Under the pieces are notes generated by a model, which was not told where the DNA came from, ran no database searches, and saw nothing but the letters and a program-made list of their open reading frames with translations. A stretch of DNA of 64,000 bases from Bifidobacterium catenulatum subsp. kashiwanohense JCM 15439 = DSM 21854 (lineage in GTDB: Bacteria > Actinomycetota > Actinomycetes > Actinomycetales > Bifidobacteriaceae). Position 1 is the stretch's first letter, and each line of letters starts with the position of its first letter. The translations under genes were made by a program, and so were the position numbers. The stretch is taken from contig NZ_AP012327.1 in assembly GCF_001042615.1 (NCBI RefSeq), positions 2,273,235 to 2,337,234 of the forward strand, read 5' to 3'. Shown one piece after another: positions 41,873-51,912 of the stretch.

Positions 41873-42777
41873 GCGGCAACGGCAACGCAATCAATGAAGT
41901 CAGTGTGGACTGCCCTGCAAAAACGAATCTGACCTTGCACGTGGGGGCGCCACGCAGCGAATGGGGTGGCCGGCACGAGCTGGACACTATTTACTGCGCC
42001 GTCGGCGTATACGACACCGTCACCGCCAGCAGTAAAAAGCCCGGAGCCGGTTTCTCATTGAATCTTGATGGAGCATATCTTGGTGATCTGGCCTCATCCG
42101 GCAGTGACATGCGACGCAACCACGCAGTGCTCGCCCTGTTCGCCATGGCCGAAGCGAGCGGCCATGAACCGGACGTGGCGTTGAACATCGAAAAACGCAT
42201 TCCCGTCGGCGCAGGCATGGCGGGGGGTTCCGCCGATGCGGCCGCCACGATTCTGGCGTTGAACACGCTATGGAATCTTGATTGGCCCATCGAACGGTTG
42301 CAACAGGTCGCCGCTACATTGGGCGCGGATATGCCGTTCTGCCTGACCGGAGGCTACGCGCGAGGCGCAGGCTTCGGCGAGCGGATCGAACAGCTCAGCG
42401 AGCACAGCAACGACGTGCGCGAGTTGACGAAACAGGGCTTTGCGGGCCGTCTGCTGGTCGGCGCGTATCAGGCGGAACTGCGCACGCCGGAAGTGTATGC
42501 CATGTTCGACCAAATCGGTGCCGGCGCAGGAGACAACAATCATCTGCAACAAGCGGCGATCTCACTGCACCCACGCAGCGGACAGGCAATCGACGAAGCG
42601 TTGCGGGCGGGCGCAAAGCAAGCGTTCGTCTCCGGATCCGGCCCTTCCGTAATCGCATTCGTGCCAACCGACGAAGCCGCACGCGCCGTGCAGTCGGCAT
42701 GGCAGCAAAGCCGTTGCGTCGACCGCATCATCGCTTCCAAGGCGCCGGCCCATCCGATTGCGCATATCATCGCGTAA
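41869..42777 (+). CDS. ispE: 4-diphosphocytidyl-2-C-methyl-D-erythritol kinase
   Basis: This 302-residue GHMP kinase of the MEP isoprenoid pathway has the ATP loop IPVGAGMAGGSADAAA and ADMPFCLTGGYARGAG near the substrate site. The N-terminal segment CPAKTNLTLHVGAPR is the usual IspE start. It is translationally coupled to rsmA. Isoprenoid supply for undecaprenyl phosphate fits the cell-wall genes nearby. Confidence 0.95.
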   Translation: MSGNGNAINEVSVDCPAKTNLTLHVGAPRSEWGGRHELDTIYCAVGVYDTVTASSKKPGAGFSLNLDGAYLGDLASSGSDMRRNHAVLALFAMAEASGHEPDVALNIEKRIPVGAGMAGGSADAAATILALNTLWNLDWPIERLQQVAATLGADMPFCLTGGYARGAGFGERIEQLSEHSNDVRELTKQGFAGRLLVGAYQAELRTPEVYAMFDQIGAGAGDNNHLQQAAISLHPRSGQAIDEALRAGAKQAFVSGSGPSVIAFVPTDEAARAVQSAWQQSRCVDRIIASKAPAHPIAHIIA

Positions 42778-42820
42778 CAGTAAGGTTGAAATCAACCGTT
42801 TTTTGGAGAAGGACTCGTAC

Positions 42821-43444
42821 ATGACTCAGGCTAACGACGAGCGCGCCGCGCGCAAACAGTACATTCGCCGCCGTCAGAAGGTGGCGTTCACCATCACCGG
42901 CGCCATTTTGACGGTCGCATTGGTGATTTCCTTGCTGTTCTTCTTCCATGTTGGAGGATTGGGCAAAGTCAAGTCGGCTGCGGTACAGCCGAATCACGGC
43001 CAGCAGGCTCCTTGTGCCGCTCAGGAACAGGACGGCAGCAAAGGCAAGTACGTGGAGAACCGCAACATCACCGTGCGCGTGCTCAACGGCACTGAATTCT
43101 CCGGCTTCGCACAAGCCGTCAGCAGCGCGCTGCAGAATCGCGAGTTCAACACCCAGGCCGCCGGCAACTACACCAGTTCCAAGGTGGAGCGCACGATGAT
43201 TATCTTCGGCAAGAACGCCATTAATCAGGCGTACACGGTGAACAGCAACTTCACCGACGCGAAAATGGTGATGGACGATCGTGAGGATATGCTAATCGAC
43301 GTTGTGGTCGGCGCGACCTTCGACAATCTGCAGAATGAGAAGCAAGTGCCGACCGCCGGCAAGAAGATCGAAAGCTTCGAAGGATGCGTTACCGTCGACA
43401 AGATGACCGACGTACAGAAGGCTCCCGAACACGACGCAGTTTGA
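42821..43444 (+). CDS. LytR_C domain membrane protein
   Basis: This 207-residue protein has a short cytoplasmic basic start, one membrane helix (VAFTITGAILTVALVISLLFFF) and an extracellular LytR C-terminal-type domain (ITVRVLNGTEFSGFAQAVSSAL, then TMIIFG and IDVVVGATFD). The ATG with GGAGAAGGA upstream was chosen; the longer frame overlaps ispE. Stand-alone LytR_C proteins are associated with wall-polymer ligases in actinobacteria. Its precise role is unknown. Confidence 0.83.
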   Translation: MTQANDERAARKQYIRRRQKVAFTITGAILTVALVISLLFFFHVGGLGKVKSAAVQPNHGQQAPCAAQEQDGSKGKYVENRNITVRVLNGTEFSGFAQAVSSALQNREFNTQAAGNYTSSKVERTMIIFGKNAINQAYTVNSNFTDAKMVMDDREDMLIDVVVGATFDNLQNEKQVPTAGKKIESFEGCVTVDKMTDVQKAPEHDAV

Positions 43445-43470
43445 TTTGCTGAGCCTGTGGATTTGCAGAC

Positions 43471-43540
43471 TGACCGCACGATTCTGTTTTTCATTCGAAA
43501 ATGCAAATCGTGCGGTCAAAATATTGAAATTGTGCGATCA
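43471..43540. terminator. hairpin built from AATCGTGCGGTCA repeats
   Basis: TGACCGCACGATT (43471-43483) and AATCGTGCGGTCA (43506-43518) are perfect 13-bp arms. A further degraded copy, ATTGTGCGATCA, lies at 43529-43540. It sits between the convergent LytR_C and cca genes. The same half-motif recurs near 53.1 kb. Confidence 0.65.
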
Positions 43541-43549
43541 GAAGGCAGA

Positions 43550-45013
43550 TTATTCGGACTGCTGCTCCTCGTACCAGCGATTCAACTCGGCAACAGCGAC
43601 ATCACGCTCGACCGGGCCGTTATCGAGACGATATTCCAGCATGTGCTTATACGCCTTGCCAACCAGCGGCCCCGGTTCAATGCCGAGTAGCTGCATGATT
43701 TCGTCACCATTCAGATCAGGGCGGATCGCGTCGAAATCCTCCTTCTCCTTCAGATCGCGCACGCGCTGTTCCATCTCGTCCATCGCCGACGAAAACACCA
43801 TGGCCTTGCGCTTGTTCTGCGTGGTCGCATCGGCACGCGTAAGGCGGTTCAGGCGCTCGTACAGCGGGCCTGCGTCCTTGACGTAACGACGGACCGCGGA
43901 ATCCGTCCACGGCTCCTCCACGTAGCCATGGAAGCGCAAGTGCAGATTGACCAGCTCGCTGACATCCTCGACCATATGATGGTCAAAATGCAGAGCCTTC
44001 AAACGCTTGCGAGTCATTTTCGCACCGACAGCATCATGATGATGGAAACTCACCTTGCCACCCGCCTCGAAACGACGGGTCTTCGGCTTGCCGATGTCAT
44101 GCATGAGCGCAGCCAAACGCAACGTCAGATCCGGAGCTGGCACAGGGCCGTCCGGGCCGGTTTCGAGAGCGACAGCACGATCAATGACGATCATGGTGTG
44201 CTCGAATACGTCCTTATGGCGATGATGTTCGTCAATTTCGAGCTGCAATGCCGGAATTTCCGGGAAGACAATATCCGCAAGACCGGAATCAACCAACGCT
44301 TCGATACCTGCACGCGGGCGATCGGACAGCAGCATTTTGACCAGTTCGTCGCGTACGCGCTCGGCGGAAACGATTTCGATGCGATCGACCATGTCGGTCA
44401 ACGCTTCAGCGGTTTCCGGTTCGATGCGGAAGCCCAGTTGCGCTACGAAACGCACGGCACGCATCATGCGCAGCGGATCGTCGTCGAATGACTGACGAGG
44501 ATCGACCGGTGTGCGCAACACGCCCTTGGCCAAATCGTTCGCACCGCCGAACGGGTCGACGAATTCCAATTCGGGCACGCGCAACGCCATGGCGTTCACC
44601 GTGAAATCACGGCGGGAAAGATCGCCTTCCAGCGTGTCGCCATAATTGACTTCCGGCTTGCGCGAGTCGGGGTCATACGTGTCGGAACGGTAGGTCGTTA
44701 CCTCAACCTGCACTTCCGTGCCATCCTCACGACGACGCATCGCACCCAACGTGCCGAATTTGCGTCCCATATCCCAAAAGCCATCACGCCCGAAACGGCG
44801 CAAAATATGTTCAAACTGCTCAGGACGCGCCGATGTGCAAAAATCCAAATCATGCGATTTGCGATGCAACAGCAGGTCCCGAACGGGGCCTCCCACCAAC
44901 GCCAATTCATAGCCTTCTTCGGCGAACATACGCCCTAATTCAATGGCCTCTGGCCACACTTCGAAGTTCACGCCATCCCTTTCCGGCACCACAAGTTTCT
45001 GCCCTACCAGCAT
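43550..45013 (-). CDS. cca: CCA tRNA nucleotidyltransferase with HD domain
   Basis: This 487-residue class II nucleotidyltransferase has LALVGGPVRDLLLHRKSHDLDF (GG signature and DxD metal site). The RNA- and NTP-binding helices follow (ARDEL-type motif VRDELVKMLLSDRP). An HD domain comes next (HMDIGKP-type RLAALMHDIGKPK). It adds or repairs 3'-CCA, consistent with the tRNA-Thr here lacking encoded CCA. The start MLVGQKLVVP was chosen; the frame extends 109 codons upstream into the divergent NUDIX gene. It corresponds to the pcnA/cca gene at this position in mycobacteria. Confidence 0.94.
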   Translation of the reverse strand: MLVGQKLVVPERDGVNFEVWPEAIELGRMFAEEGYELALVGGPVRDLLLHRKSHDLDFCTSARPEQFEHILRRFGRDGFWDMGRKFGTLGAMRRREDGTEVQVEVTTYRSDTYDPDSRKPEVNYGDTLEGDLSRRDFTVNAMALRVPELEFVDPFGGANDLAKGVLRTPVDPRQSFDDDPLRMMRAVRFVAQLGFRIEPETAEALTDMVDRIEIVSAERVRDELVKMLLSDRPRAGIEALVDSGLADIVFPEIPALQLEIDEHHRHKDVFEHTMIVIDRAVALETGPDGPVPAPDLTLRLAALMHDIGKPKTRRFEAGGKVSFHHHDAVGAKMTRKRLKALHFDHHMVEDVSELVNLHLRFHGYVEEPWTDSAVRRYVKDAGPLYERLNRLTRADATTQNKRKAMVFSSAMDEMEQRVRDLKEKEDFDAIRPDLNGDEIMQLLGIEPGPLVGKAYKHMLEYRLDNGPVERDVAVAELNRWYEEQQSE

Positions 45014-45056
45014 ACCGTTACCCCACCTGCACACAGAATTGAGTATGGTTGGAATC

Positions 45057-45707
45057 ATGATTACGCCCGCAGACCTTGCACGCATGCTTGCCCATGCTGC
45101 GGACGACCATACCCAAAATCCGATGGCACCGGACAAACTGCTATACACATCGCAGTCCGTTTCCTTGCGGCAAGAGACCATCATCACGCCCAGCGCACCC
45201 ACCCCAGCAATGATGCCGCAGCGACGCGCCACAGACGGTCCGACCACATTCGCCTCGCTCGACGCGCAGGAACTGCCGGTGGTACGCGAATATTCGGCGG
45301 GCGGTCTCGTATTCGACGACAAGGGGCGTGTGGCGATCATCGCACGTCATTCACGCAGCGGGCATTTGGAATGGTGCCTGCCGAAAGGTCATATCGAAAA
45401 AGGCGAGACACCGCAGCAAACCGCCGTTCGCGAAGTACATGAGGAAACCGGCATTTTGGGTGAAGTGATCGATTCCATCGCCACCATCGACTACTGGTTC
45501 ACGGGAACCAACCAGCGTGTGCACAAACTGGTGCATCATTTCGCATTGCGCCAGATCGGTGGCGAGCTGACGGTGGAAGGCGACCCGGATCATGAGGCGG
45601 AAGACGCGATTTGGGTGGATTTTGCTGATTTGGACGACGTTCTCAGCTACCCGAACGAACGAAAGATAGCATGGTTGTACGCAAGGAAACTCAACAGACA
45701 GGCGTGA
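45057..45707 (+). CDS. NUDIX hydrolase
   Basis: This 216-residue protein has the Nudix box GHIEKGETPQQTAVREVHEETGIL at about residues 127-150 (GX5EX7REXXEEXG complete). The 75-residue N-terminal extension is Thr/Pro-rich. The ATG MITPADL was chosen; a start four codons earlier is possible. It is the first gene of the NUDIX-DUF6049-murJ-pseudokinase operon and diverges from cca with 43 bp between. It matches the mutT4 position in mycobacteria. Substrate unknown. Confidence 0.88.
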   Translation: MITPADLARMLAHAADDHTQNPMAPDKLLYTSQSVSLRQETIITPSAPTPAMMPQRRATDGPTTFASLDAQELPVVREYSAGGLVFDDKGRVAIIARHSRSGHLEWCLPKGHIEKGETPQQTAVREVHEETGILGEVIDSIATIDYWFTGTNQRVHKLVHHFALRQIGGELTVEGDPDHEAEDAIWVDFADLDDVLSYPNERKIAWLYARKLNRQA

Positions 45708-47842
45708 AGGTGAATCAACCCGCACAACGGAACGTTCCGCACGGCATACGTGCCCTTTCGGCAATCCTCGCCATGGTCATGACCATGGCGTTGATGTTGT
45801 TATATGCACCTACGCCACATGCCGAAGCCGAAGAAACCCAGGAAAAACAGGAAACACAATCGGGAGCCATGCTGTCGATTGACTCTTCCACAGCCGTGCT
45901 GACAGACACTTCCGGCTACCATCTGAGCGCAACGGTGACCAACACCACCGATCAGGAAATCCCATCGGGCACGCTGACCCTCGCCATGAACGCCTTCTAC
46001 ACGTTCGTGTCGCGCAACGATATCCAGGAATGGTCGGAAGGCATCGGGCAGATCCCAACGCCCGATATCGTGGGCCAGAGCGAGGTTCCCGCGCTTCAGC
46101 CGGGAGCTTCGGCGAACGTGCGCATCGACGCGGAATCAAGCCAAGAAGCACTGGCATCCATCCACTCCTGGGGTCCCAAGCCCGTCACGCTCAACTATGA
46201 GGCCGACGGCGTCCAGCAAGACGAAGCACACACTTTCGCAACACGGACCGGAGCCGGACTCAACACCCCCGACACGCCCGCGATGAATATAACCATCGTG
46301 CAGCCGCTCGAAGCGCAGGGATGGACCACCGACAACACCATGCTGGAACAACTCGTCAACAAAGGTGGCGTCACCTCCGCGGAACTTTCGAAAATCGCCG
46401 TCCCCGGCAAAGAAGACGAGGCACGACTCAAGTCTCTGGAACAGACGTTCACCAAGCATGACAAACTGCAGGTGGTGGCCGATCCGACTTATCTGAAGGC
46501 GATGTCGATGCCGACGCAAGTCGACGGCATCACGCAACCGGCCCTGTTCGACATCACCGCCTATTCCGCGCTGAACGACAGCAAAACCTATGATTCGGCA
46601 GGCGTCGGCACCTCGCAATGGAGCGCCAAACAGGCCTTGAAAAGCTACCAATCGGCGTTGGGTGACCCGAACGCGAGTATGGCCACGTATGCATGGCAGG
46701 GCACCGGCAATTGGACGATTGAAGCGCTTACGAAAGCCAAACAGCAGGGGTACGACACCGTCATCGCCACGCATGATTTCGAAGAAAGCGATGCGACCAC
46801 CGCGGAAACAGGCAAGGCCATAGTGGCCACCGACGCGGGCGACGTCACCGTACTGACCGCACAAAGCGTGCTTTCCGACCTTGCGCAGGGCAAGGCGACC
46901 AGTTCCGACGCCGAAGCGAATGGCGAGGGAACAACGGCCGGGCGTCTCGCACGATTCGTCGCGCAAAGCGCGTTCTACCAAATGGAACAGCCGTATGCGG
47001 AACGCAACCTGCTAGTCTACCTGAGCGACAATTCCGATCCGGCCGTCGTGGACGCGCTGATGACGGACGTCGAACAATCGCCATGGTTGAACATCACCGA
47101 TCTGAACACATTAAGCAACGCCGACCCCGCTTTGAGTGGCGACGACGCAGCCGCGATCGTGCCGCAATCCGACGGAATCAATGATGCGACGCGAGCCAAT
47201 CTCAGGCAGACGCTCAACACGCTGGCGGCCTCGACAAACGACATCAAACGATTCAACGCATCCATCCTCACCGACATCGCCGACGATGCCAAACAGGCCC
47301 CCGCAGGCCTCAAAGCGTGGCGCAGGCAGCTCGTCGACGCGCACGGCATCATGGCCCTGCACGCGCTAGGCGGCGAAAATCCAGCCGGAAGCACCATGGT
47401 GGAAGGAGCCGGGCAACTGGCGTCCCTGCTCATCAACGGCGTGGCCATCACACCGACGGAAAACGTCAACGTGGTCAGCGAAACCGCGCAAATGCCCGTT
47501 ACCATCAGCAACAGCCACCCCTATCCGGTCACGGTAAAAGTCTCATCGTTGACCAACTCCATGCAGATCGTCACTTCGCGTTTCGACACCGTGGAAGTGC
47601 CCGCGCACGGCGAAGCCCAAGTGGCGTTCACCATCCGTGTGGCCACCTCCGGCACCGCGGATGCCACACTCAGCCTGCAGGACAGGCAGGGCATCACATT
47701 CGGAGCGACACAAACCACCCACATCACCAGCGCATTGCAGATCAGCGACAAAAGCGGCTTCATCATCATCGGCATCGCCGTGCTGCTTGGAGCTTTGGGA
47801 CTGTGGCGCCAATTCCACCGTAAGAAGGATCCCGACGAATGA
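45671..47842 (+). CDS. DUF6049 membrane-anchored extracellular protein
   Basis: This protein of about 723 residues has an N-terminal signal/anchor helix (ALSAILAMVMTMALMLLYAP), a long extracellular region with beta-rich domains at both ends, and a C-terminal membrane helix (GFIIIGIAVLLGALGLW) with a basic KKDPDE tail. It overlaps the NUDIX gene by 37 bases; GTG starts at 45704 or 45710 are alternatives. It corresponds to the Rv3909-type protein always found beside murJ in actinobacteria. It is probably part of envelope synthesis; biochemical role unknown. Confidence 0.83.
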   Translation: MVVRKETQQTGVKVNQPAQRNVPHGIRALSAILAMVMTMALMLLYAPTPHAEAEETQEKQETQSGAMLSIDSSTAVLTDTSGYHLSATVTNTTDQEIPSGTLTLAMNAFYTFVSRNDIQEWSEGIGQIPTPDIVGQSEVPALQPGASANVRIDAESSQEALASIHSWGPKPVTLNYEADGVQQDEAHTFATRTGAGLNTPDTPAMNITIVQPLEAQGWTTDNTMLEQLVNKGGVTSAELSKIAVPGKEDEARLKSLEQTFTKHDKLQVVADPTYLKAMSMPTQVDGITQPALFDITAYSALNDSKTYDSAGVGTSQWSAKQALKSYQSALGDPNASMATYAWQGTGNWTIEALTKAKQQGYDTVIATHDFEESDATTAETGKAIVATDAGDVTVLTAQSVLSDLAQGKATSSDAEANGEGTTAGRLARFVAQSAFYQMEQPYAERNLLVYLSDNSDPAVVDALMTDVEQSPWLNITDLNTLSNADPALSGDDAAAIVPQSDGINDATRANLRQTLNTLAASTNDIKRFNASILTDIADDAKQAPAGLKAWRRQLVDAHGIMALHALGGENPAGSTMVEGAGQLASLLINGVAITPTENVNVVSETAQMPVTISNSHPYPVTVKVSSLTNSMQIVTSRFDTVEVPAHGEAQVAFTIRVATSGTADATLSLQDRQGITFGATQTTHITSALQISDKSGFIIIGIAVLLGALGLWRQFHRKKDPDE

Positions 47843-49554
47843 GTTCTTCCGTTGGCCGTAATTCACTGATCATGGCCTCCGGCACCGCGGCCTCGCGCGT
47901 GACCGGGCAAATCCGTACCATTCTGCTCGCCTGGGCTTTAGGCACCACCGGCTATGCGGCAAACGCCTACCAGGCCGGATCCATGATTCCGCAGGTCATC
48001 TACACCCTGGTTTCCGGCGGTATCTTCAACGCCGTGCTCGTACCGCAGATCGTGCGCACGTTGAAGGCGAAAGACGCCGAAACCAAGCTCAACAAGCTCA
48101 TCACGCTCGCCATCACCATGTTGTTGGCGGTGGCGATTCTGATGGCACTGTGCACTCCGCTGCTCACCAGACTGTATGTGAACGGCAGCCCGGAAACCAT
48201 GGCGTTGGCAACCTCGTTCACCCTGTGGTGCATGCCCCAGATCTTCTTCTATGGCCTGTATACGGTGATCGGCCAGATTCTTGCGGCCAAAGACCATTTC
48301 ACCGCGTATGCGTGGAGTTCGGTGGGTGCGAACATCATCAGCTGCATCGGTTTCGGCACATTCATCGCATTGTTCGGCCGCGCCACGGAACATCCGCTTG
48401 ATTTCTGGACCGCTGACAAAATCGCTTTGACGGCCGGAACATGGACGTTGGGCGTGGCATTCCAGGCGTTGGTATTGTTCATTCCGCTGACCAGAATCGG
48501 ACTGAAATACCGTCCGCAATTCGGACTTCGCGGCATCGGCTTACGTTCCATGGGTCCGGTCGCGGCTTGGAGTGTCGGCATTGTCGTGATCGACCAGCTC
48601 GCCAATATCGTAATCACGCGCACGTCCACCAACGCGCCGATGCTCGCGCAGCAGCAGTTCGGCATCAATCCGCTCGACGTGGCCGGCAATGCCTCATACC
48701 AGAACGCGTACACGATTTATATGCTGCCGTATTCGCTGATTGCCGTTTCGCTGGCAACCGCGATTTTCCCGAAGATATCCCGTGCGATCGCCGACCATAA
48801 TATCGCCGAAGCGCGCGCCGATCTAAGCCAGGCACTGCGCAATATGGGCGTAATCATGTGCTATTTCTCGGTCGCTTTCGCAGTGATGCCCGTTCCGATC
48901 ATTCTCGCGTTGCTGCCGTCTGTGAGCGTCAGAGAGGCGATTCTCATGGCGGGACCGTTGGTCACGCTTGGCGTAGGACTTCCGTTCGCCAGCGCGTATC
49001 TGATTATCCAGCGCACGTTCTATGCATTCGAAGACGGCAAATCGCCGTTCATTTTCATGCTGTTCGCCATGGGCATTCAAGCGGTAGGCGTGATCATCGG
49101 CGCGAGACTACTCCCCCCTACCGAATGGGCGACAATGATCGGCGTGATAGGAGCCATAAGCTACATACTGCCGATCCCCATCCTGTATGCCATGCTGCGC
49201 AAACGATTCGAAAACAATATCGACGGTCCGCACATAGCCATCTCATATCTGAAATCGATTGGCGCGGCAGCAGCTACCATGTTCATCGGCATGACGGTAC
49301 GTGACAGCGTCTACCAGCTTGTCGGCGCCCAAATCGGAGCGGCGGACGGTCATATGAACTGGATTCAGGCAGTGGCATGCGCCGCGCCGCTGGCCATAGT
49401 GACCTTCATCGTTTACGTGGGCATGTTGCGGCTGCTGCGTTCCGAGGAATTCAACGAGACGATCGCGCTGATTTCCTCACGTATTCCCGGACTTCGCAAG
49501 CCGACCAGCCCCAACGATAGACTGGAACAGGGCGACGCCGAAAACGGCGAGTGA
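47839..49554 (+). CDS. murJ: lipid II flippase MurJ
   Basis: This 571-residue MATE-like flippase has about 14 hydrophobic helices. It moves lipid-linked peptidoglycan precursor across the membrane. The N-terminal GRNSLIMASGTAASRVTGQIRTILLAWALG and the conserved PYSLIAVSLATAIFPKIS region are family marks. The ATG overlaps the DUF6049 stop (ATGA). Unlike the mycobacterial fused protein, the pseudokinase domain is encoded by the next, separate gene. Confidence 0.93.
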   Translation: MSSSVGRNSLIMASGTAASRVTGQIRTILLAWALGTTGYAANAYQAGSMIPQVIYTLVSGGIFNAVLVPQIVRTLKAKDAETKLNKLITLAITMLLAVAILMALCTPLLTRLYVNGSPETMALATSFTLWCMPQIFFYGLYTVIGQILAAKDHFTAYAWSSVGANIISCIGFGTFIALFGRATEHPLDFWTADKIALTAGTWTLGVAFQALVLFIPLTRIGLKYRPQFGLRGIGLRSMGPVAAWSVGIVVIDQLANIVITRTSTNAPMLAQQQFGINPLDVAGNASYQNAYTIYMLPYSLIAVSLATAIFPKISRAIADHNIAEARADLSQALRNMGVIMCYFSVAFAVMPVPIILALLPSVSVREAILMAGPLVTLGVGLPFASAYLIIQRTFYAFEDGKSPFIFMLFAMGIQAVGVIIGARLLPPTEWATMIGVIGAISYILPIPILYAMLRKRFENNIDGPHIAISYLKSIGAAAATMFIGMTVRDSVYQLVGAQIGAADGHMNWIQAVACAAPLAIVTFIVYVGMLRLLRSEEFNETIALISSRIPGLRKPTSPNDRLEQGDAENGE

Positions 49555-49595
49555 CCATAGGTAGAACAAACGTTTACAAAAAGTTGAAGGAACCC

Positions 49596-51620
49596 ATGAA
49601 ACCTCAGCTGGGAGATACCATCAGCAATCGCTACGTGCTCGTTTCGCCATTGCGCGAAGAAACCGGACTGCAGGTCTGGAAGGCCAGCGACCATGTGCTC
49701 GCACGGGATTGCCAGCTGTTTATTGTCAGCAACAGCAAGGCATTGCAGGAAGTCAACGCAACCGCTTCCATGCTGGCAATTTCACATGATTCTCACTTCA
49801 CGAAAGTGCTGCAGCTCCAGCATGTCGGCCAGGTCGCGCTGGTGGTGACGCAGCTTGACGAAGGCATGACCCTCAGCGAATATCTTGCGCTGAACGCCAA
49901 CCAGCCGTTGAGCTATACAGCCATGCGTTCCATCATTGGCGAAGTCATCGAAGCGTTGCATGCGCTGCAAAAAGACAATCTCACGCATTTCTCCATCAGC
50001 ACCGATACGGTGCGACTGACCCGTTCCGGCATTCAGGTCGCAGACGCTCCGGTGAGCATCATGCTTGCCGACACTTCCTGCGCTCAGGCTCTGGAAAATT
50101 GGGAACAGCTTGCGATTCGGCAGATTGCGGCATTGCTGTATGCGATGTTGACCCGACGCCCGTCCACATTGTCGACTGATTTCCGTCTGGAAACGCTCGC
50201 GCCGACCACGCCGATGGAATTCCGTGTGATCTGCAAGCGCGGTCTCGAACTTGAGGAGAATGACGGCTTCCCCACCGTTCCGATGGCGACCATTGCGGAA
50301 TTGGAGGCGCTGCTTGGCGAGTACCAGCCGCTGTCATCGTTGGGGGGTATGGATGTCACGTTGCCTTCCATGGATTCGGAATGCTCGATCGCCAGTGTTC
50401 CGTTGCTGCAGATTCTTGAGAAGGATGCGCTCCCGCTGCCGGATACGCTGGCGGCGGCTGGAAGCATTCCGGAAATGACGTTCACAGCTCCCGAACCGCA
50501 TAACGATTTTTCCGATGGCAAGGAGGCTTTGGCGAAAAGCGTCGCGGCCACCAGTGGAGCGGTGAAATCGTTGTGGAGCAGTGGCCGTGAGCTGCTGAGC
50601 GAAGAAGACATCGATGGCGTGACCGACACCAGCGATTCCCCTTTCTCTTTCCCCATCAGGGTTTCCGTACCAGCCGATGGCATGTCATCCGACGATTCCC
50701 AGTTGGAAAAAACCGGCCGCATTCCAGTGATCGGCGCGGACGGTCAGGTCATTCAGCCCGGCGAGGAGTCCGCTCGCGCGTTGAGGGCAGAGCAGGAGGC
50801 GATCGACGCCGCGTATGCAGCCGGTCGAGCCGCGGTTCCGCCGAGCTTCACGCCGAAGAATCCTTCTCCCGCTTCGGCGAATACTGACGTTGCCGACGCG
50901 AAACTGTTTGGCAAGCTGAAAACGAAGGTCGTTGCGATTATCGTTGCGGTCATCGTGGTTGCGGTTGCGCTTGGTTTTGCAGTTCATGGTTTGATGCAGC
51001 CTTCAGATTCGGTTACGACTGATTCAAAAGGACCATGGCCGGAAATAAATCTTGACGAAGTGCCGTTCGGAGAGGGAGATCAATCGGATGCGAATTCCGC
51101 GGATTCCTCCAATTCCGATACGTCCGGCAATACCGACTCGTCCAATTCCAAGGATTCTTCCGATACTTCCGCCAATGCGCCGGCATCCGGCGATTCGACG
51201 GCATCCAAGAAACTCAAGAAAACCGAAGACAAGGTCGTGACCGCCGACAAGCAGTCGAAAAAGGTGCCGGATCCGAAGCAGCCGGAAAACACGACCGCAT
51301 ACGAAATCGACAATCGTAAGTTCCTGTCGAATCCTGACGGACAGCAGGGCTACGGATATTACGTGCACCTGAGCCAGCCGCAGAAGGCGTATCGCATGGT
51401 CATCAAGATTCGTTCTTCGGGCGGCCAGGGATACATTCGCGTGAACGCGACGAACAGCCCATCCCAGGGCAAGCAGGTGGCGCAGTTCGAATTCGACGAT
51501 TCCGGCACTACCGAAGTGAAGTTCGACGAGTCCGTGGAAACGCAGGACATCATGCTGTGGGTGCCGCTGAATAGTCTGCCGGGCAACCAGCTGTATATCG
51601 AAAGCATTCAAGTGTTCTGA
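49596..51620 (+). CDS. transmembrane pseudokinase of the MurJ operon
   Basis: This 674-residue protein has a kinase-like fold (about 10-250). The usual catalytic residues are missing: no HRD (LTHFSIST instead) and no DFG (ADAPVSIML). A linker, one membrane helix (VVAIIVAVIVVAVALGFAV) and an extracellular Ser/Asp/Asn-rich linker follow. The C-terminal beta domain (about 550-674, GYGYYVHLSQPQKAYRMVIK) resembles discoidin-like folds and the ectodomain of mycobacterial MviN. ATG with AAGGAA was chosen; GTG 49551 overlaps the murJ stop. It probably works as a phospho-regulated scaffold for MurJ. Confidence 0.86.
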   Translation: MKPQLGDTISNRYVLVSPLREETGLQVWKASDHVLARDCQLFIVSNSKALQEVNATASMLAISHDSHFTKVLQLQHVGQVALVVTQLDEGMTLSEYLALNANQPLSYTAMRSIIGEVIEALHALQKDNLTHFSISTDTVRLTRSGIQVADAPVSIMLADTSCAQALENWEQLAIRQIAALLYAMLTRRPSTLSTDFRLETLAPTTPMEFRVICKRGLELEENDGFPTVPMATIAELEALLGEYQPLSSLGGMDVTLPSMDSECSIASVPLLQILEKDALPLPDTLAAAGSIPEMTFTAPEPHNDFSDGKEALAKSVAATSGAVKSLWSSGRELLSEEDIDGVTDTSDSPFSFPIRVSVPADGMSSDDSQLEKTGRIPVIGADGQVIQPGEESARALRAEQEAIDAAYAAGRAAVPPSFTPKNPSPASANTDVADAKLFGKLKTKVVAIIVAVIVVAVALGFAVHGLMQPSDSVTTDSKGPWPEINLDEVPFGEGDQSDANSADSSNSDTSGNTDSSNSKDSSDTSANAPASGDSTASKKLKKTEDKVVTADKQSKKVPDPKQPENTTAYEIDNRKFLSNPDGQQGYGYYVHLSQPQKAYRMVIKIRSSGGQGYIRVNATNSPSQGKQVAQFEFDDSGTTEVKFDESVETQDIMLWVPLNSLPGNQLYIESIQVF

Positions 51621-51666
51621 TCGTCAGCGTATCGCAATATCCGATTACTTCTGAAGATTGCGATAC

Positions 51667-51721
51667 GCAAAGAGCCTGCCATACGTGAGGTGACGCATGG
51701 CAGGCTCTTTGCGTATTTTTT
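51667..51721 (+). terminator. terminator of the murJ operon
   Basis: Arms GCAAAGAGCCTGCCAT / ATGGCAGGCTCTTTGC are perfect 16-bp arms and are followed by GTATTTTTT. Confidence 0.95.
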
Positions 51722-51794
51722 GAAATATGGTCGTAGTCGCAAAGCGATGACACTTGACTCAAGGATCGACAACCAACTGTTCGCCATGTTCATC

Positions 51795-51909
51795 ACGCTA
51801 ATATCAGATTCAGGAGCTTGCTACTGCATGATTACAGAACTTTCTAATGTCAGATTGGGGAGATTTCTAATGTATGATTGTGGAGAATCTTAATGTCAGA
51901 TTGGGGAAC
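51795..51909 (+). repeat. five 23-bp direct repeats forming overlapping micro-ORFs
   Basis: Units start at 51795, 51818 (both degenerate), 51841, 51864 and 51887. Each of the last three contains an ATG (51847, 51870, 51893) opening a 7-codon frame: MSDWGDF, MYDCGES, MSDWGTA. The first two stop codons overlap the next ATG as TAATG; the last stop overlaps the ATPase start as ATGA. GGGGAGA or GTGGAGA stands 6 nt before the second and third ATG, and GGGGAA shortly before the ATPase ATG. Confidence 0.85.
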
Positions 51910-51912
51910 AGC